Part shown: positions 24,555-33,816 of the stretch, piece after piece
Layout of the letters: every line of letters starts with the position of its first letter
How positions within the stretch are numbered: position 1 is the first letter of the stretch
Assembly (NCBI RefSeq): GCF_964228735.1
Contig: NZ_CAXRBQ010000007.1
Span: 9,196-73,195, forward strand
Source of the DNA: Pontibacterium sp964228735
GTDB taxonomy: Bacteria; Pseudomonadota; Gammaproteobacteria; Pseudomonadales; Balneatricaceae
DNA: 64,000 bases
Direction of reading: 5' to 3'
The notes under the pieces: model-generated
Told to the model about the DNA's origin: nothing
Seen by the model: only the letters and a program-made list of their open reading frames with translations
The model's database searches: none
Position numbers and translations under genes: made by a program

Positions 24555-25658
24555 TTGGAAATATTGAAAGTTTTCTATCTCAAAGCAGCCTACGGTTATC
24601 GCCGAGCAGTGATTGCTTGCTTAAAGTCTTTGCTGTTTAGGAAAGTGGATTCACCTCGAAAAATAGTTATTCATCGTGTTGGCGCTTTCGGAGATTCTGT
24701 TGTTGCGTTGCCTGCGATCATGCTGTTGAGACGGTTTTTTCATAATGCTCGAATTGACCTCGTGTCTACCCAGGCAGTCGGAATTACGATACGTGACCTG
24801 ATTGATGGCGGAGATGTGGTAGACAATATTTACATATTCGCTAAAGGTGATCGCCACAAAGCATTGAAACTCATTCGAGAAGGAGGTTATGACCTGTATG
24901 TTGAAATACCACAAAATCTAAACCTCATAAAATCCGTTCGCAATATGCTTTATGTTCGTTTTGTTGCTGGTATTCCTTCTGCTTTTGGGTGGGATGCAGG
25001 GCGAATTAAACGATTTCTGCCTATTCAGAAGAGAAGCATGAGAGTACCTCGTGAAGTTGATCGGTTTTTGGATGCTTTGCGAAAGGAAGGAATAGAAGGG
25101 CAAAGTGAATATCCGTTGGCAATTAAGAACAAGCACAAGCAGAAAGCACTAGCTCTGATTCCACCAACAGAAAAAAAACGGATAGCATTGCTGATTGGTG
25201 GAAAGCTTCAGGCTAAAAAATGGCCTCTGGAGCGTTGGAAAGAATTATCTCGCGCCTTGCAAACCGAAGCTGAGGTATATCTCATAGGTGGCCCTGATGA
25301 AGTTGAGGAAAGTAATTTGATTTCTGGTACTAATTCAGGGGTCCGGAATTTATGCGGTAAAACAAGTATTCTAGAGACAGCGGCAATTTTATCGAAGATG
25401 GATTTGGCAATCAGTCAGGATACTGGCGCTATGCACTTAGCCTACGCGGTCCATACACCCTTAGTGTCATTATTTAGTACGCGTGATCTTAGCGATAAGT
25501 GGCATCCGCCAGCTGCTAGTAGTGTTGTGCTTGAACGGGTGTTGCCTTGCAGCTTTTGTTTCAGGAGTGAGTGTGTCAACAATGTATGTATGACAGGGAT
25601 ATCCGTTGACGAGGTGCTAGAAGCAAAAGCAGAGCTTGAACGCAAGCTAAACACATGA
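24555..25658 (+). CDS. Glycosyltransferase family 9 (heptosyltransferase-like), TTG start
   Basis: 367 residues. GT9 hallmarks: KIVIHRVGAFGDSVVALPAI at the start of the Rossmann half, KRIALLIGGKLQAKKWPLER in the donor half, and AISQDTGAMHLAYAVHTPLV with the conserved D-T-G-x-x-H. The family includes WaaC, WaaF and WaaQ, which add L-glycero-D-manno-heptose to the LPS core. No ATG fits; TTG at 24555 follows GAGAGGA. Base composition is markedly A/T-rich compared with most of the window. Which heptose or other sugar it adds is not resolved. Confidence 0.85.
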   Translation: MEILKVFYLKAAYGYRRAVIACLKSLLFRKVDSPRKIVIHRVGAFGDSVVALPAIMLLRRFFHNARIDLVSTQAVGITIRDLIDGGDVVDNIYIFAKGDRHKALKLIREGGYDLYVEIPQNLNLIKSVRNMLYVRFVAGIPSAFGWDAGRIKRFLPIQKRSMRVPREVDRFLDALRKEGIEGQSEYPLAIKNKHKQKALALIPPTEKKRIALLIGGKLQAKKWPLERWKELSRALQTEAEVYLIGGPDEVEESNLISGTNSGVRNLCGKTSILETAAILSKMDLAISQDTGAMHLAYAVHTPLVSLFSTRDLSDKWHPPAASSVVLERVLPCSFCFRSECVNNVCMTGISVDEVLEAKAELERKLNT

Positions 25659-25677
25659 TGGGGTGGTCGAAAGAGTA

Positions 25678-26691
25678 ATGTCGGATAAACGTTTCAGGAA
25701 AATTCTTTTGGTGCGTTGGGGGGGGCTGGGAGATGTAGCCTTGTGTAGCGCTTTATTTGAAGATATTCACAGGCACTACCCCGATGCAGAACTACATCTA
25801 AATGTAGAGCCGCCCTGGTGTCAGTTGTTTGAGAATGACCCGCGATTTGAGAAACTGTTTGTGCAACGGGTGCGAAAGGTTGCGAGGCTCGAGTCTGCGA
25901 GCACATGGCTGCGAATGTTGCGCGAAGAGCGCTATGATCTGGTGATTGATTTACAAAGTAATGATCGTAGCCGTTTGTATTTGACGTTGGCAGTCTTCTT
26001 GGGTATTGCTCCCAAGTATCGTGTAGGGATGAAGTCTAGCTTTCCTTATAACCTGCCGTGTGGGTATGTTGATCCGTTTATCTATGCCTTCAATTGCTAT
26101 CAAGCGCCCCTGGAGGGGCTTGGAGTAGGACTTAAAAGCGATCGGCCAGTATTTTATCTACCAACTCAAGCTTCAGATGAGGCGAAAGAAATTTTGGAGA
26201 GAAACTGCCTAGTACAGAAGGACTACGTTGTTCTTGTTCCTGGTAGCAGTGCGGCTGGCAAGGATAAGAGATGGGGGACGGAAAATTACATTCAGCTAGG
26301 GAAGAAGCTGTTGGATGGAGGCGTTGAAAAGATCGTTATCGTTGGTAGTGGTGATGAGCAAAATGTGTGTAGTGCGGTCACTGAGGGTATCGGTGATAAG
26401 GCTATTAACCTATGCAATCAAACATCGCTGTGTGTAATTCCGCTTCTGGCAGATGCTGCAAAGGCTATCATTTCCAATGATACGGGGGTTGCCCATGTTG
26501 CGGCTGCGGCAAGTACTCCCATTTGGGTGATTTGTGGACCTACTCGTGCCGAGAGAGTTAAGCCATTAGGTAATCATGTACGTTGGTTTCAGATTGACCC
26601 TGAGTGCTTTGTTGACCATTTTTCCGAGCAATGTATGGCGAAACTTGCCCCGGAAGAGGTGGCGTGTACGGTACTTGCAGAGCTGAACTGA
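25678..26691 (+). CDS. Glycosyltransferase family 9 (heptosyltransferase-like)
   Basis: About 337 residues from ATG 25678; a GTG at 25663 could add five. The motifs are KILLVRWGGLGDVALCSALF near the start, VVLVPGSSAAGKDKRWGTEN in the donor half, and IISNDTGVAHVAAAASTPIW. It is the second of three GT9 genes in this locus and only distantly similar to its neighbour, so they are not a recent duplication. It also uses A/T-rich codons. It is likely an LPS-core heptosyltransferase of the cytoplasmic face; the exact linkage is unknown. Confidence 0.85.
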   Translation: MSDKRFRKILLVRWGGLGDVALCSALFEDIHRHYPDAELHLNVEPPWCQLFENDPRFEKLFVQRVRKVARLESASTWLRMLREERYDLVIDLQSNDRSRLYLTLAVFLGIAPKYRVGMKSSFPYNLPCGYVDPFIYAFNCYQAPLEGLGVGLKSDRPVFYLPTQASDEAKEILERNCLVQKDYVVLVPGSSAAGKDKRWGTENYIQLGKKLLDGGVEKIVIVGSGDEQNVCSAVTEGIGDKAINLCNQTSLCVIPLLADAAKAIISNDTGVAHVAAAASTPIWVICGPTRAERVKPLGNHVRWFQIDPECFVDHFSEQCMAKLAPEEVACTVLAELN

Positions 26692-26740
26692 CTGCTAGTA
26701 CTGTGCGATTGGCCTGAATCATTAGGTGGTCATTGGAATC

Positions 26741-26749
26741 TGTTATAAT
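26741..26749 (+). promoter_or_regulatory. Extended -10 promoter candidate for msbA operon
   Basis: TG-T-TATAAT is a perfect extended -10 element 47 bases before the msbA start; the hexamer 17 bases upstream (ATTAGG) is a poor -35. It suggests that msbA, hldE, hldD, GT9 and waaA have their own promoter. Confidence 0.5.
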
Positions 26750-26796
26750 CTTACTGACATACCGCAATATTCTTCCTCAACGAATCGATCCTCTAG

Positions 26797-28593
26797 ATGC
26801 AAAAATCAATCACTGAAACAGCCAGACCATCAGGCTGGATGTTATACCGGCGCTTACTAGCGTATGTTAAGCCATATTGGCATGTATTTACGGCAGCGTT
26901 TCTAGGGTTTGTATTATATGCCATTACGCAAACAGGTTTCGCGAAATGGCTTGAGTATGTTGTGGATACGGTTGGTAAAGGAGAGTTTGAGTGGCGTGGC
27001 GCTCTAGCCCTTTCTGTTATTGGATTGTTCTTTGTACGCGGAATGGGGACCTTTCTGGCTAGTTATGCCTTGGCATATATAGCTCGCCGAGTGATTAATA
27101 AACTTCGTCAGGACTTATTTGAAAAACTTTTAAATCTGCCTCGTGGCTTTTTTGATACACAAAGCTCTGGGCAGATTCTTTCTCGTCTGACCTTCAACGT
27201 TGAGCAAGTGACGGGAGCCGCAACTGACGCGATACGCGTGGTTCTGCGTGAAGGGCTTACCATAATTGGCTTACTTGGATATCTGATTTACCTCAACTGG
27301 AAGTTGACGTTGATTTTTCTTGCCGCAGTCCCCCTTATTGCATTTGTGGTACGTTACGCTTCTAAAAGGTTGCGCCGTTTGAGTACCGAAATTCAGGACT
27401 CGGTAGGCGATGTTGCGCACGTGGCTTCGGAGTCGATTAAGGGAATAGAGGTTGTTCGTATTTTTGGCGGTAAAGACCGAGAGCGATCACGTTTTCTGGA
27501 AGCAAGTGAGCGCAATCGTCAGCAATTCATGAAATTGGTGGTTACTCAGTCGGTCAATACGCCACTGGTGCAACTGATTGTTGCTTGTGCGCTTGCAATA
27601 TTGATGTACACAGCGATGCATCCCAGTTTAATGGCACAGATGAGCGCGGGTGAGTTTATTGCGTTCATTACGGCCGCGGGTATGATTGCCAAGCCTATGA
27701 GGCAAGTGACAGAGGTGAATAGCATTATCCAGCGTGGGATTGCAGCTGCGGAGAGTGTTTTTGAGTTTACTGATACTGACGGTGAACGTGATACCGGGCG
27801 CTATAAACTTAAAGCGACGGGTGATATCGAATTGAAAGCTCTCAGCTTTGCTTACAGCTGTAATGCAGAGCCAGTTTTAAAGAACATTGATCTGCACATT
27901 CAACCCGGAGAATCCGTTGCGCTGGTCGGGCGTTCAGGTAGTGGTAAATCAACACTAGTAAGCCTGCTTCCCCGCTTTTATGAGCTAAGTCAGGGGCAAT
28001 TGCTTCTTGATGGAGTTTCTGTTGAAGATATCGAGCTGGACAGCTTGCGTAGCCAGATAGCACTTGTTAACCAGCATGTGGTGCTATTTGAAGGAACCAT
28101 TGCGGAAAATATAGCATATGGTGCACTGGCAGGAAGTAGCCGGGAGAAAATTGAAGCTGCTGCCCAGGCTGCTCATGTGTTGGAGTTTGCTGTCCGCATG
28201 CCTGACGGGCTGGACACGGTAATCGGTGAAAATGGCCTGATGCTCTCAGGGGGGCAGCGTCAACGTATTGCCATCGCCCGTGCTCTGTTGAAGGACGCTC
28301 CAATTCTGATTTTGGATGAGGCAACTTCTGCCTTGGATACCGAATCGGAGAGGCATATCCAAGCTGCGATGGAAAATGTAATGCGGGGACGCACAACACT
28401 GGTAATCGCTCACCGTCTTTCCACTATCGAAAACGTGGATCGCATTTTGGTCATGGATAATGGCCGAATCGTGGAGAGTGGAAGTCATCAAGAGTTACTG
28501 AAACGCGGTGGGGCTTATGCCTCCCTGCATCGTATGCAGTTTAATCAGAAAGATACCGATGAAGAAGTAGGATCGGGGAGCAGAGCTGAATGA
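26797..28593 (+). CDS. msbA: Lipid A export ABC transporter, ATP-binding/permease protein
   Basis: 598 residues (E. coli 582). Six membrane helices in the first 330 residues make the type IV exporter domain (KPYWHVFTAAFLGFVLYAIT at the first helix; VEQVTGAATDAIRVVLREGL). The ATPase domain has Walker A GRSGSGKST from residue 378 (Lys384), signature LSGGQRQR near 482, and Walker B ILILDEATSALD near 503. As a homodimer it flips lipid A-core from the inner to the outer leaflet of the inner membrane. It overlaps hldE by four bases (ATGA). Confidence 0.95.
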   Translation: MQKSITETARPSGWMLYRRLLAYVKPYWHVFTAAFLGFVLYAITQTGFAKWLEYVVDTVGKGEFEWRGALALSVIGLFFVRGMGTFLASYALAYIARRVINKLRQDLFEKLLNLPRGFFDTQSSGQILSRLTFNVEQVTGAATDAIRVVLREGLTIIGLLGYLIYLNWKLTLIFLAAVPLIAFVVRYASKRLRRLSTEIQDSVGDVAHVASESIKGIEVVRIFGGKDRERSRFLEASERNRQQFMKLVVTQSVNTPLVQLIVACALAILMYTAMHPSLMAQMSAGEFIAFITAAGMIAKPMRQVTEVNSIIQRGIAAAESVFEFTDTDGERDTGRYKLKATGDIELKALSFAYSCNAEPVLKNIDLHIQPGESVALVGRSGSGKSTLVSLLPRFYELSQGQLLLDGVSVEDIELDSLRSQIALVNQHVVLFEGTIAENIAYGALAGSSREKIEAAAQAAHVLEFAVRMPDGLDTVIGENGLMLSGGQRQRIAIARALLKDAPILILDEATSALDTESERHIQAAMENVMRGRTTLVIAHRLSTIENVDRILVMDNGRIVESGSHQELLKRGGAYASLHRMQFNQKDTDEEVGSGSRAE

Positions 28594-30026
28594 ATGTGAG
28601 TATGCCGCGGTTTGATCAGGGACGAGTACTTGTTATTGGCGACCTTATGCTGGACCGTTATTGGCATGGTGATACATCGCGTATATCGCCTGAAGCACCA
28701 GTCCCGGTTGTTAAAGTCGGAAGCCAGGAAGATCGCCCTGGGGGGGCAGCTAACGTTGCTCTGAACGTCAGGGCTTTAGGGGCGCCAGCATCGCTTATAG
28801 GGTTGGTCGGAGCTGATGATGCAGGGCGTGCGTTGGAAAAACAGTTGTCTTCTGCGGGTATTTACTGTGACTTTGCGGTGACTGAAGATGAGCCAACCGT
28901 CACAAAGCTAAGGGTCTTGAGTCGTCACCAACAGTTAATCCGTTTGGACTTTGAGGAAGCCTTTCATCGTGATCACAGTCAGGCGATTGCTCAGAGAATG
29001 AGTAATCTGATCAACCACACTGATGTGGTTATCATCTCGGATTATGCGAAAGGTACTCTGAGCAGTGTTGAACAGCTAATCAACACAGCGCGTAATGCGG
29101 GCAAGGTGGTGTTAGTCGATCCCAAAGGCACTGACTTTCAGCGCTATGCCGGTGCGACACTGTTGACACCCAATCTGAGCGAGTTTGAAGCTGTCGTGGG
29201 TCACTGCAGTTGCGAACGAGAGCTAGTAAAGCGCGGGCAAGCATTGATTGAAAAACTTCAACTGGAAGCGTTATTGGTCACTCGCAGTGAGCAAGGTATG
29301 ACGCTGATCAGGCCTGGTTTGGAAGAGATTCATTATCCTGCGCGCGCACGTGAAGTTTATGACGTTACCGGTGCGGGAGACACGGTTATTTCCACCCTTG
29401 CTGCAGCATTGGCTTCGGGAGAGACGATGGCAACTTCGGTGGCTTTAGCTAACATCGCTGCCGGTATTGTTGTTGCAAAACTGGGTACCGCCGCTATCAG
29501 TGCGCCTGAATTGAGGCGCAAGGTCATGGCTGAGCAAGGTGCTGAACAAGGTGTGGTTGCTGAAGATCAGCTCATGATTGCGCTGGAAGAAGCCCGTACG
29601 GAAGGTGAGAGTATTGTTTTCACTAACGGTTGTTTCGATATTCTGCACGCTGGACATGTTGGTTACCTGGAGGAAGCGCGATCGAAAGGAGATCGTTTGG
29701 TGCTGGCGGTGAACAGCGATGATTCGGTCAGGCGCCTTAAAGGTGACGGTCGTCCGATAAATCCTGTTGAACGACGTATGGCCGTATTGGCAGGGCTTGC
29801 GGCAGTAGACTGGGTGATCCCATTTGACGAGGATACGCCTGAACGTATTATTCGGGCAGTAAAGCCTGATGTACTGGTAAAAGGTGGTGACTATACGGTT
29901 GAAACAGTGGTTGGTGCGGAGTTCGTGCAAAGTTATGGTGGTCGTGTAGAACTTATGCCGTTTCTTGATGCATGTTCCACTACGTTAATCGTTGACAAGA
30001 TAAAGGCGGATGCCGAACAGGGTTAG
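28590..30026 (+). CDS. hldE: Bifunctional heptose 7-phosphate kinase / heptose 1-phosphate adenylyltransferase
   Basis: 478 residues, as in E. coli HldE (477). The N-terminal PfkB-type kinase (to about 320) has DLMLDRYWHG and GGAANVALNVRALG, and the anion-hole motif VTGAGDTV near 260. The C-terminal nucleotidyltransferase (from about 340) begins VFTNGCFDILHAGHVGYLEE, with HxGH near 354. It phosphorylates D-glycero-D-manno-heptose 7-phosphate at C1 and later adenylates the monophosphate. Both domains look intact. It is translationally coupled to msbA and followed by hldD after five bases. Confidence 0.96.
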   Translation: MNVSMPRFDQGRVLVIGDLMLDRYWHGDTSRISPEAPVPVVKVGSQEDRPGGAANVALNVRALGAPASLIGLVGADDAGRALEKQLSSAGIYCDFAVTEDEPTVTKLRVLSRHQQLIRLDFEEAFHRDHSQAIAQRMSNLINHTDVVIISDYAKGTLSSVEQLINTARNAGKVVLVDPKGTDFQRYAGATLLTPNLSEFEAVVGHCSCERELVKRGQALIEKLQLEALLVTRSEQGMTLIRPGLEEIHYPARAREVYDVTGAGDTVISTLAAALASGETMATSVALANIAAGIVVAKLGTAAISAPELRRKVMAEQGAEQGVVAEDQLMIALEEARTEGESIVFTNGCFDILHAGHVGYLEEARSKGDRLVLAVNSDDSVRRLKGDGRPINPVERRMAVLAGLAAVDWVIPFDEDTPERIIRAVKPDVLVKGGDYTVETVVGAEFVQSYGGRVELMPFLDACSTTLIVDKIKADAEQG

Positions 30027-30031
30027 TAAAG

Positions 30032-31033
30032 ATGAGTCTGGACTTGAATGGCAAAAAAATTCTGATTACGGGTGGTGCCGGTTTCATTGGCAGTAACCTG
30101 GCTCTTACAATTCAGGAGCGTTGGCCTCTTGCTGAAATAGTTGTGTTTGATCGTTTCCAGGATGGCCGCCGCTTTGGAAACGGCAATCTGATCAGTTTGG
30201 GACATTGGGAAAATCTGCTTCAATTCACCGGAGAGGTGATTTGCGGAGATATAAACAGCGCCGATGATTTGAACCGTTTGCGAGGATACGGTTTCGATTA
30301 TATCGTTCACCAAGCTGCGATATCCGATACTCGCGCTGATGACCAGAATCTGGTGGTCCGCACCAATGTAAATGCCTTCCGGGATCTGTTGGATCTGGCA
30401 CGTGTGGATGGCGCACGAATGGTTTATGCCTCAAGCGCGGCAACTTATGGCCCTCAGCCAGCGCCGCAGACGATCGGTATTGAGTCGCCGGATAATGTAT
30501 ATGGCTACAGCAAGCTGGCGATGGATCATCTGGCAGCCTCTTACCGTAAACAGTATCCGCTACAGCAAACCGCAGGCCTGCGTTTCTTCAACGTATATGG
30601 ACCTGGAGAGTACTTTAAAGGCAAGACAGCATCGATGGTTTTACAGTTGGGACTGCAACTGCTGGATGGCCGTACCCCCCGCCTTTTCGAAGGGTCTGAC
30701 AATATTCGTCGTGACTTTATTCATGTGCAGGATGTGGTAGAAGCAAACCTGCTGTCCATGGCGTCCGACCAGAGTGGTGTCTTTAATGTTGGCACAGGGC
30801 TGTGTCGTAGTTTCAAGGATATTGTGGATGTGCTTCAGCCACTCTTGGGTACTGATCTTCCAGTCGATTATTTCCCAAACCCTTATGCTGGCTACCAAAT
30901 GCATACTGAGGCAGATATCTCATTAAGTACTGATGTGCTGGGATATAAACCCTCATTGACACTGGAACAGGGTATTTCTCAGTATATTCCGGAGATTCGT
31001 GCTCTCTACGATCGATTCGGATACACAGCATAA
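30032..31033 (+). CDS. hldD: ADP-L-glycero-D-manno-heptose 6-epimerase
   Basis: 333 residues. An extended short-chain dehydrogenase: Rossmann glycine motif ITGGAGFIGSNLAL near the start and the catalytic YxxxK as Tyr157-Lys161 (YGYSK). RFFNVYGPGEYFKGKTASMV is typical of HldD. It epimerises ADP-D,D-heptose to ADP-L,D-heptose, the donor for the GT9 enzymes encoded around it. It follows hldE closely and is in the same operon. Confidence 0.95.
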   Translation: MSLDLNGKKILITGGAGFIGSNLALTIQERWPLAEIVVFDRFQDGRRFGNGNLISLGHWENLLQFTGEVICGDINSADDLNRLRGYGFDYIVHQAAISDTRADDQNLVVRTNVNAFRDLLDLARVDGARMVYASSAATYGPQPAPQTIGIESPDNVYGYSKLAMDHLAASYRKQYPLQQTAGLRFFNVYGPGEYFKGKTASMVLQLGLQLLDGRTPRLFEGSDNIRRDFIHVQDVVEANLLSMASDQSGVFNVGTGLCRSFKDIVDVLQPLLGTDLPVDYFPNPYAGYQMHTEADISLSTDVLGYKPSLTLEQGISQYIPEIRALYDRFGYTA

Positions 31034-31049
31034 TCAGGAGTGCCCAAGG

Positions 31050-32015
31050 ATGATGCAGATTCTCGCTATCCGCTTCAGTGGCTTGGGGGATATTGTGATG
31101 CTGACTGGCATATTTGGGGCGCTCAAGCAGCGTTACCCGGGCTGCCGAATTACGTTATTGGCAGATGTGGTGAATGCGGGGATTGCGAGCGAAACATCTG
31201 GTCTAATCGATGAGGTGATTACTCTAAACCGTAAACCTTTCCGCCAGCGACGGTTATTGCCCGCTTTGAAAGAGGCTTTTCGTGTGTTGAGGGCAGTTAG
31301 GGAGCAGCAGTATGATATGGTTTTGGATTTTCAGAACTTTGGTGAAACCGGATTCATCACACGGATGGCGCATGCGGCAAAAAAGATCGGAGCACCCAAA
31401 AAACACAAATATGCCAAACCCTACGATGTTGTAGTGCCTGTCAGAACCGATGGGCATCGGATTGAGCAATTCGCGCGTATTGCCCAGTTAGAACGCCAAA
31501 TTTATCCGCCGAAGTTGTGTCTCTCTGAAAACGGGCGTAAATATGCCGCTTCATGGAAGCAAGGCCTAAGCCGTGACCTGCCTGTTGTGGGGCTCAATAT
31601 AGGTTCAACACAGGAAAGCCGACGTTGGCATCATGAACGTTTTGCGGAGCTGGCGAAACGTTTATCCGGTCAAGCCGAGGTGGTAATTTTTGCTGGGCCG
31701 GCAGAAGAGCAGTATTTGTCTTCCTTTGTTGATAAAGGACACCTCGTTCGCTCGGTTACCTTACCGCAGCTTTGTGGTGCAATCAGTTGCTGTGATCTGA
31801 TCGTCAGCAATGATACTGGGCCTGCTCACATTGCAGGCGCATTAGGTGTTCCTTTGGTAACGCTGTTTTCTACAGGGGATGATCATGAGGTAGGAGCCAT
31901 CTGTAATCAGAAACGGTACATAAAATGTGTACCGATTAATGAAATTCAGGTGGATGAGGTGCTGGTGCAGATGGCGGAGCTGTTGCCGTGTCTGAATCTG
32001 GTCGAAGTTGTATGA
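31050..32015 (+). CDS. Glycosyltransferase family 9 (heptosyltransferase-like)
   Basis: 321 residues from ATG 31050, after CAGGAG; the frame opens 17 codons earlier inside hldD without support. Motifs: ILAIRFSGLGDIVMLTGIFG, VVGLNIGSTQESRRWHHERF, and LIVSNDTGPAHIAGALGVPL. Being placed between hldD and waaA it is a good candidate for heptosyltransferase I or II, but no single motif settles which. It overlaps waaA by four bases (ATGA). Confidence 0.87.
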   Translation: MMQILAIRFSGLGDIVMLTGIFGALKQRYPGCRITLLADVVNAGIASETSGLIDEVITLNRKPFRQRRLLPALKEAFRVLRAVREQQYDMVLDFQNFGETGFITRMAHAAKKIGAPKKHKYAKPYDVVVPVRTDGHRIEQFARIAQLERQIYPPKLCLSENGRKYAASWKQGLSRDLPVVGLNIGSTQESRRWHHERFAELAKRLSGQAEVVIFAGPAEEQYLSSFVDKGHLVRSVTLPQLCGAISCCDLIVSNDTGPAHIAGALGVPLVTLFSTGDDHEVGAICNQKRYIKCVPINEIQVDEVLVQMAELLPCLNLVEVV

Positions 32016-33271
32016 GGCAGCTGTACACCTTTTTGTTCTATATCATGATGCCCCTGGTTCTGCTGCGTCTCTGGTGGCGTGGCAGAAAACAACCTGCTTA
32101 TCGTGAGCGGTGGTGGCAAAGGCTAGGTTGCGTACCAGAGCAGAGTGGACCGCAACCGATATGGATACATGCTGTGTCCGTTGGCGAGACCCTGGCCATT
32201 GTTCCGCTGGTTAAACTTTTGTTACAACGACATCCCGACATCCCGATCATTATGACGACGATGACCCCTACAGGGGCGGAGCGGGTGCGGGCAGCGTTTG
32301 GGAATGACGTACAACATTTCTATTGCCCGTATGATGTACCTTGGGCGGTGAATCGATTTTTGAAGCGCATTGATCCCCGCGTATGTATGGTCGTTGAAAC
32401 CGAACTATGGCCAAACCTGATTAACTGTTGTGATGGACATAAAGTACCGTCTTTACTGGTAAATGCGAGGTTGTCAGAGCGTTCAGCAAGAGGTTATAGA
32501 CGTTTTTCCGGTGTCACCAGACCGATGCTGCAGCAACTTAGTTACGTGGTAGCGCAAGACCAGCCCGGGGCTGATCGATTTGTGGCGCTAGGTTTGCCTG
32601 AGGATAACTTGTTCGTAAATGGCAGTATTAAATTTGATGTGGCAGTACCTCAGGGCTTAGAAGAAGAATCTAGGCATCTGAGACATCAATGGGGAGAGTG
32701 TCGCCCGGTACTGATAGCTGCCAGCACACACGATCCTGAAGAAGAACAGTTGCTCCAGGTTTTCAGATTATTGCTGCAGACCTGTGAAGACCTTGTGCTC
32801 GTAATTGTACCTCGTCATCCAGATCGCTTTGATGAAGTAGCAGCCGTTATCGAAGCGGCGGACTTCGAGTATTGTCGTCGCAGTAGCGGAACGGAGCCGA
32901 CATCAGCGACTCAGGTATATCTTGGCGATACCATGGGAGAGTTGGTGCTACTGTATGCAGCGTCAGATATCGCAGTGGTCGGTGGTTCTCTGATTGAAAG
33001 GGGGGGGCATAATCCGCTGGAGCCCGCATTTCTGGGTAAGCCAGTGATAATGGGGCCGCATGTTTTTAATTTCGAGGAAATCTGCGAACGCCTGCAAAAA
33101 AGGGGAGGTCTCTCAATCGTTCAGGACAAAGACGCTATGGCAGCAACGATTAAAAAGCTGCTGGAGGAGGAGCAATGTCGAAGGGATATGGGACAAAAGG
33201 GGCGCACCTTTGTAGAAGAAAACAAAGGTGCTTTGGAGCGTTTGTACAAAACTGTAGATCGATGGCTTTAG
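32012..33271 (+). CDS. waaA: 3-deoxy-D-manno-octulosonic acid (Kdo) transferase
   Basis: 419 residues, GT30 family (E. coli WaaA 425). An N-terminal membrane anchor (MRQLYTFLFYIMMPLVLLRL) is followed by PIWIHAVSVGETLAIVPLVK, holding the catalytic Glu in VGET. Further motifs are IIMTTMTPTGAERVRAAFG, FKRIDPRVCMVVETELWPNL and VVGGSLIERGGHNPLEPAFL. It adds Kdo to the lipid IVA precursor. The start at 32012 overlaps the GT9 stop. Its stop overlaps that of the convergent gmhB by three to four bases. Confidence 0.95.
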   Translation: MRQLYTFLFYIMMPLVLLRLWWRGRKQPAYRERWWQRLGCVPEQSGPQPIWIHAVSVGETLAIVPLVKLLLQRHPDIPIIMTTMTPTGAERVRAAFGNDVQHFYCPYDVPWAVNRFLKRIDPRVCMVVETELWPNLINCCDGHKVPSLLVNARLSERSARGYRRFSGVTRPMLQQLSYVVAQDQPGADRFVALGLPEDNLFVNGSIKFDVAVPQGLEEESRHLRHQWGECRPVLIAASTHDPEEEQLLQVFRLLLQTCEDLVLVIVPRHPDRFDEVAAVIEAADFEYCRRSSGTEPTSATQVYLGDTMGELVLLYAASDIAVVGGSLIERGGHNPLEPAFLGKPVIMGPHVFNFEEICERLQKRGGLSIVQDKDAMAATIKKLLEEEQCRRDMGQKGRTFVEENKGALERLYKTVDRWL

Positions 33272-33816
33272 TCTGTCGCTAAAATCAGTTTCACAGCGTC
33301 AGCCAGGTCCATGCAGATATGACTGCCAACAGGCAGTGCATTGCTGGTATCTTCCAGCGTTCGCATTCCTTTGCCTGTTTTTACGAGGATGGTCCTGCAG
33401 TTCGCTACAGCACCGGCTTGAAGATCGCGTAGGCTATCACCTATCATCCAGCAGATAGTATCATCCGGTACAGACAGTGTGTCGCGGATTTCGTTGATCA
33501 TTCCCGGCAACGGTTTACGGCAATTGCAGTTATCATCCGGGCCGTGTGGGCACCAGGCAATGTGGGCGATCTTGCCTCCCTTCTCTTTTATCAGTGCTAG
33601 CATTTTTTCATGCATAGCGTCCAAGTCGTGTTGAGAGAAGTATCCCCTTGCGAGGCCAGATTGATTTGTCGCAACGGCGACGGTATATCCAGATTGCGTC
33701 AGCTTGGCGATGGCATCGGCACTACCCGGTAGTGGAATCCATTCATCAACGCTTTTAACATATGCGTCGGAATCTTCGTTGATGACGCCATCTCGGTCGA
33801 GTATTACGAGTTTCAT
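33268..33816 (-). CDS. gmhB: D-glycero-beta-D-manno-heptose 1,7-bisphosphate 7-phosphatase
   Basis: 182 residues, HAD family. The catalytic motif ILDRDGVINEDSDAYV has Asp7 and Asp9. ATNQSGLARGYFS is motif II, and WCPHGPDDNCNCRKP is the zinc-binding insertion of GmhB. MIGDSLRDLQAGAVANC carries motif III/IV acidic residues. It removes the C7 phosphate between the two HldE reactions, completing the ADP-heptose pathway with gmhA, hldE and hldD in this window. It is coupled to gmhA (ATGA overlap). Confidence 0.95.
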   Translation of the reverse strand: MKLVILDRDGVINEDSDAYVKSVDEWIPLPGSADAIAKLTQSGYTVAVATNQSGLARGYFSQHDLDAMHEKMLALIKEKGGKIAHIAWCPHGPDDNCNCRKPLPGMINEIRDTLSVPDDTICWMIGDSLRDLQAGAVANCRTILVKTGKGMRTLEDTSNALPVGSHICMDLADAVKLILATD

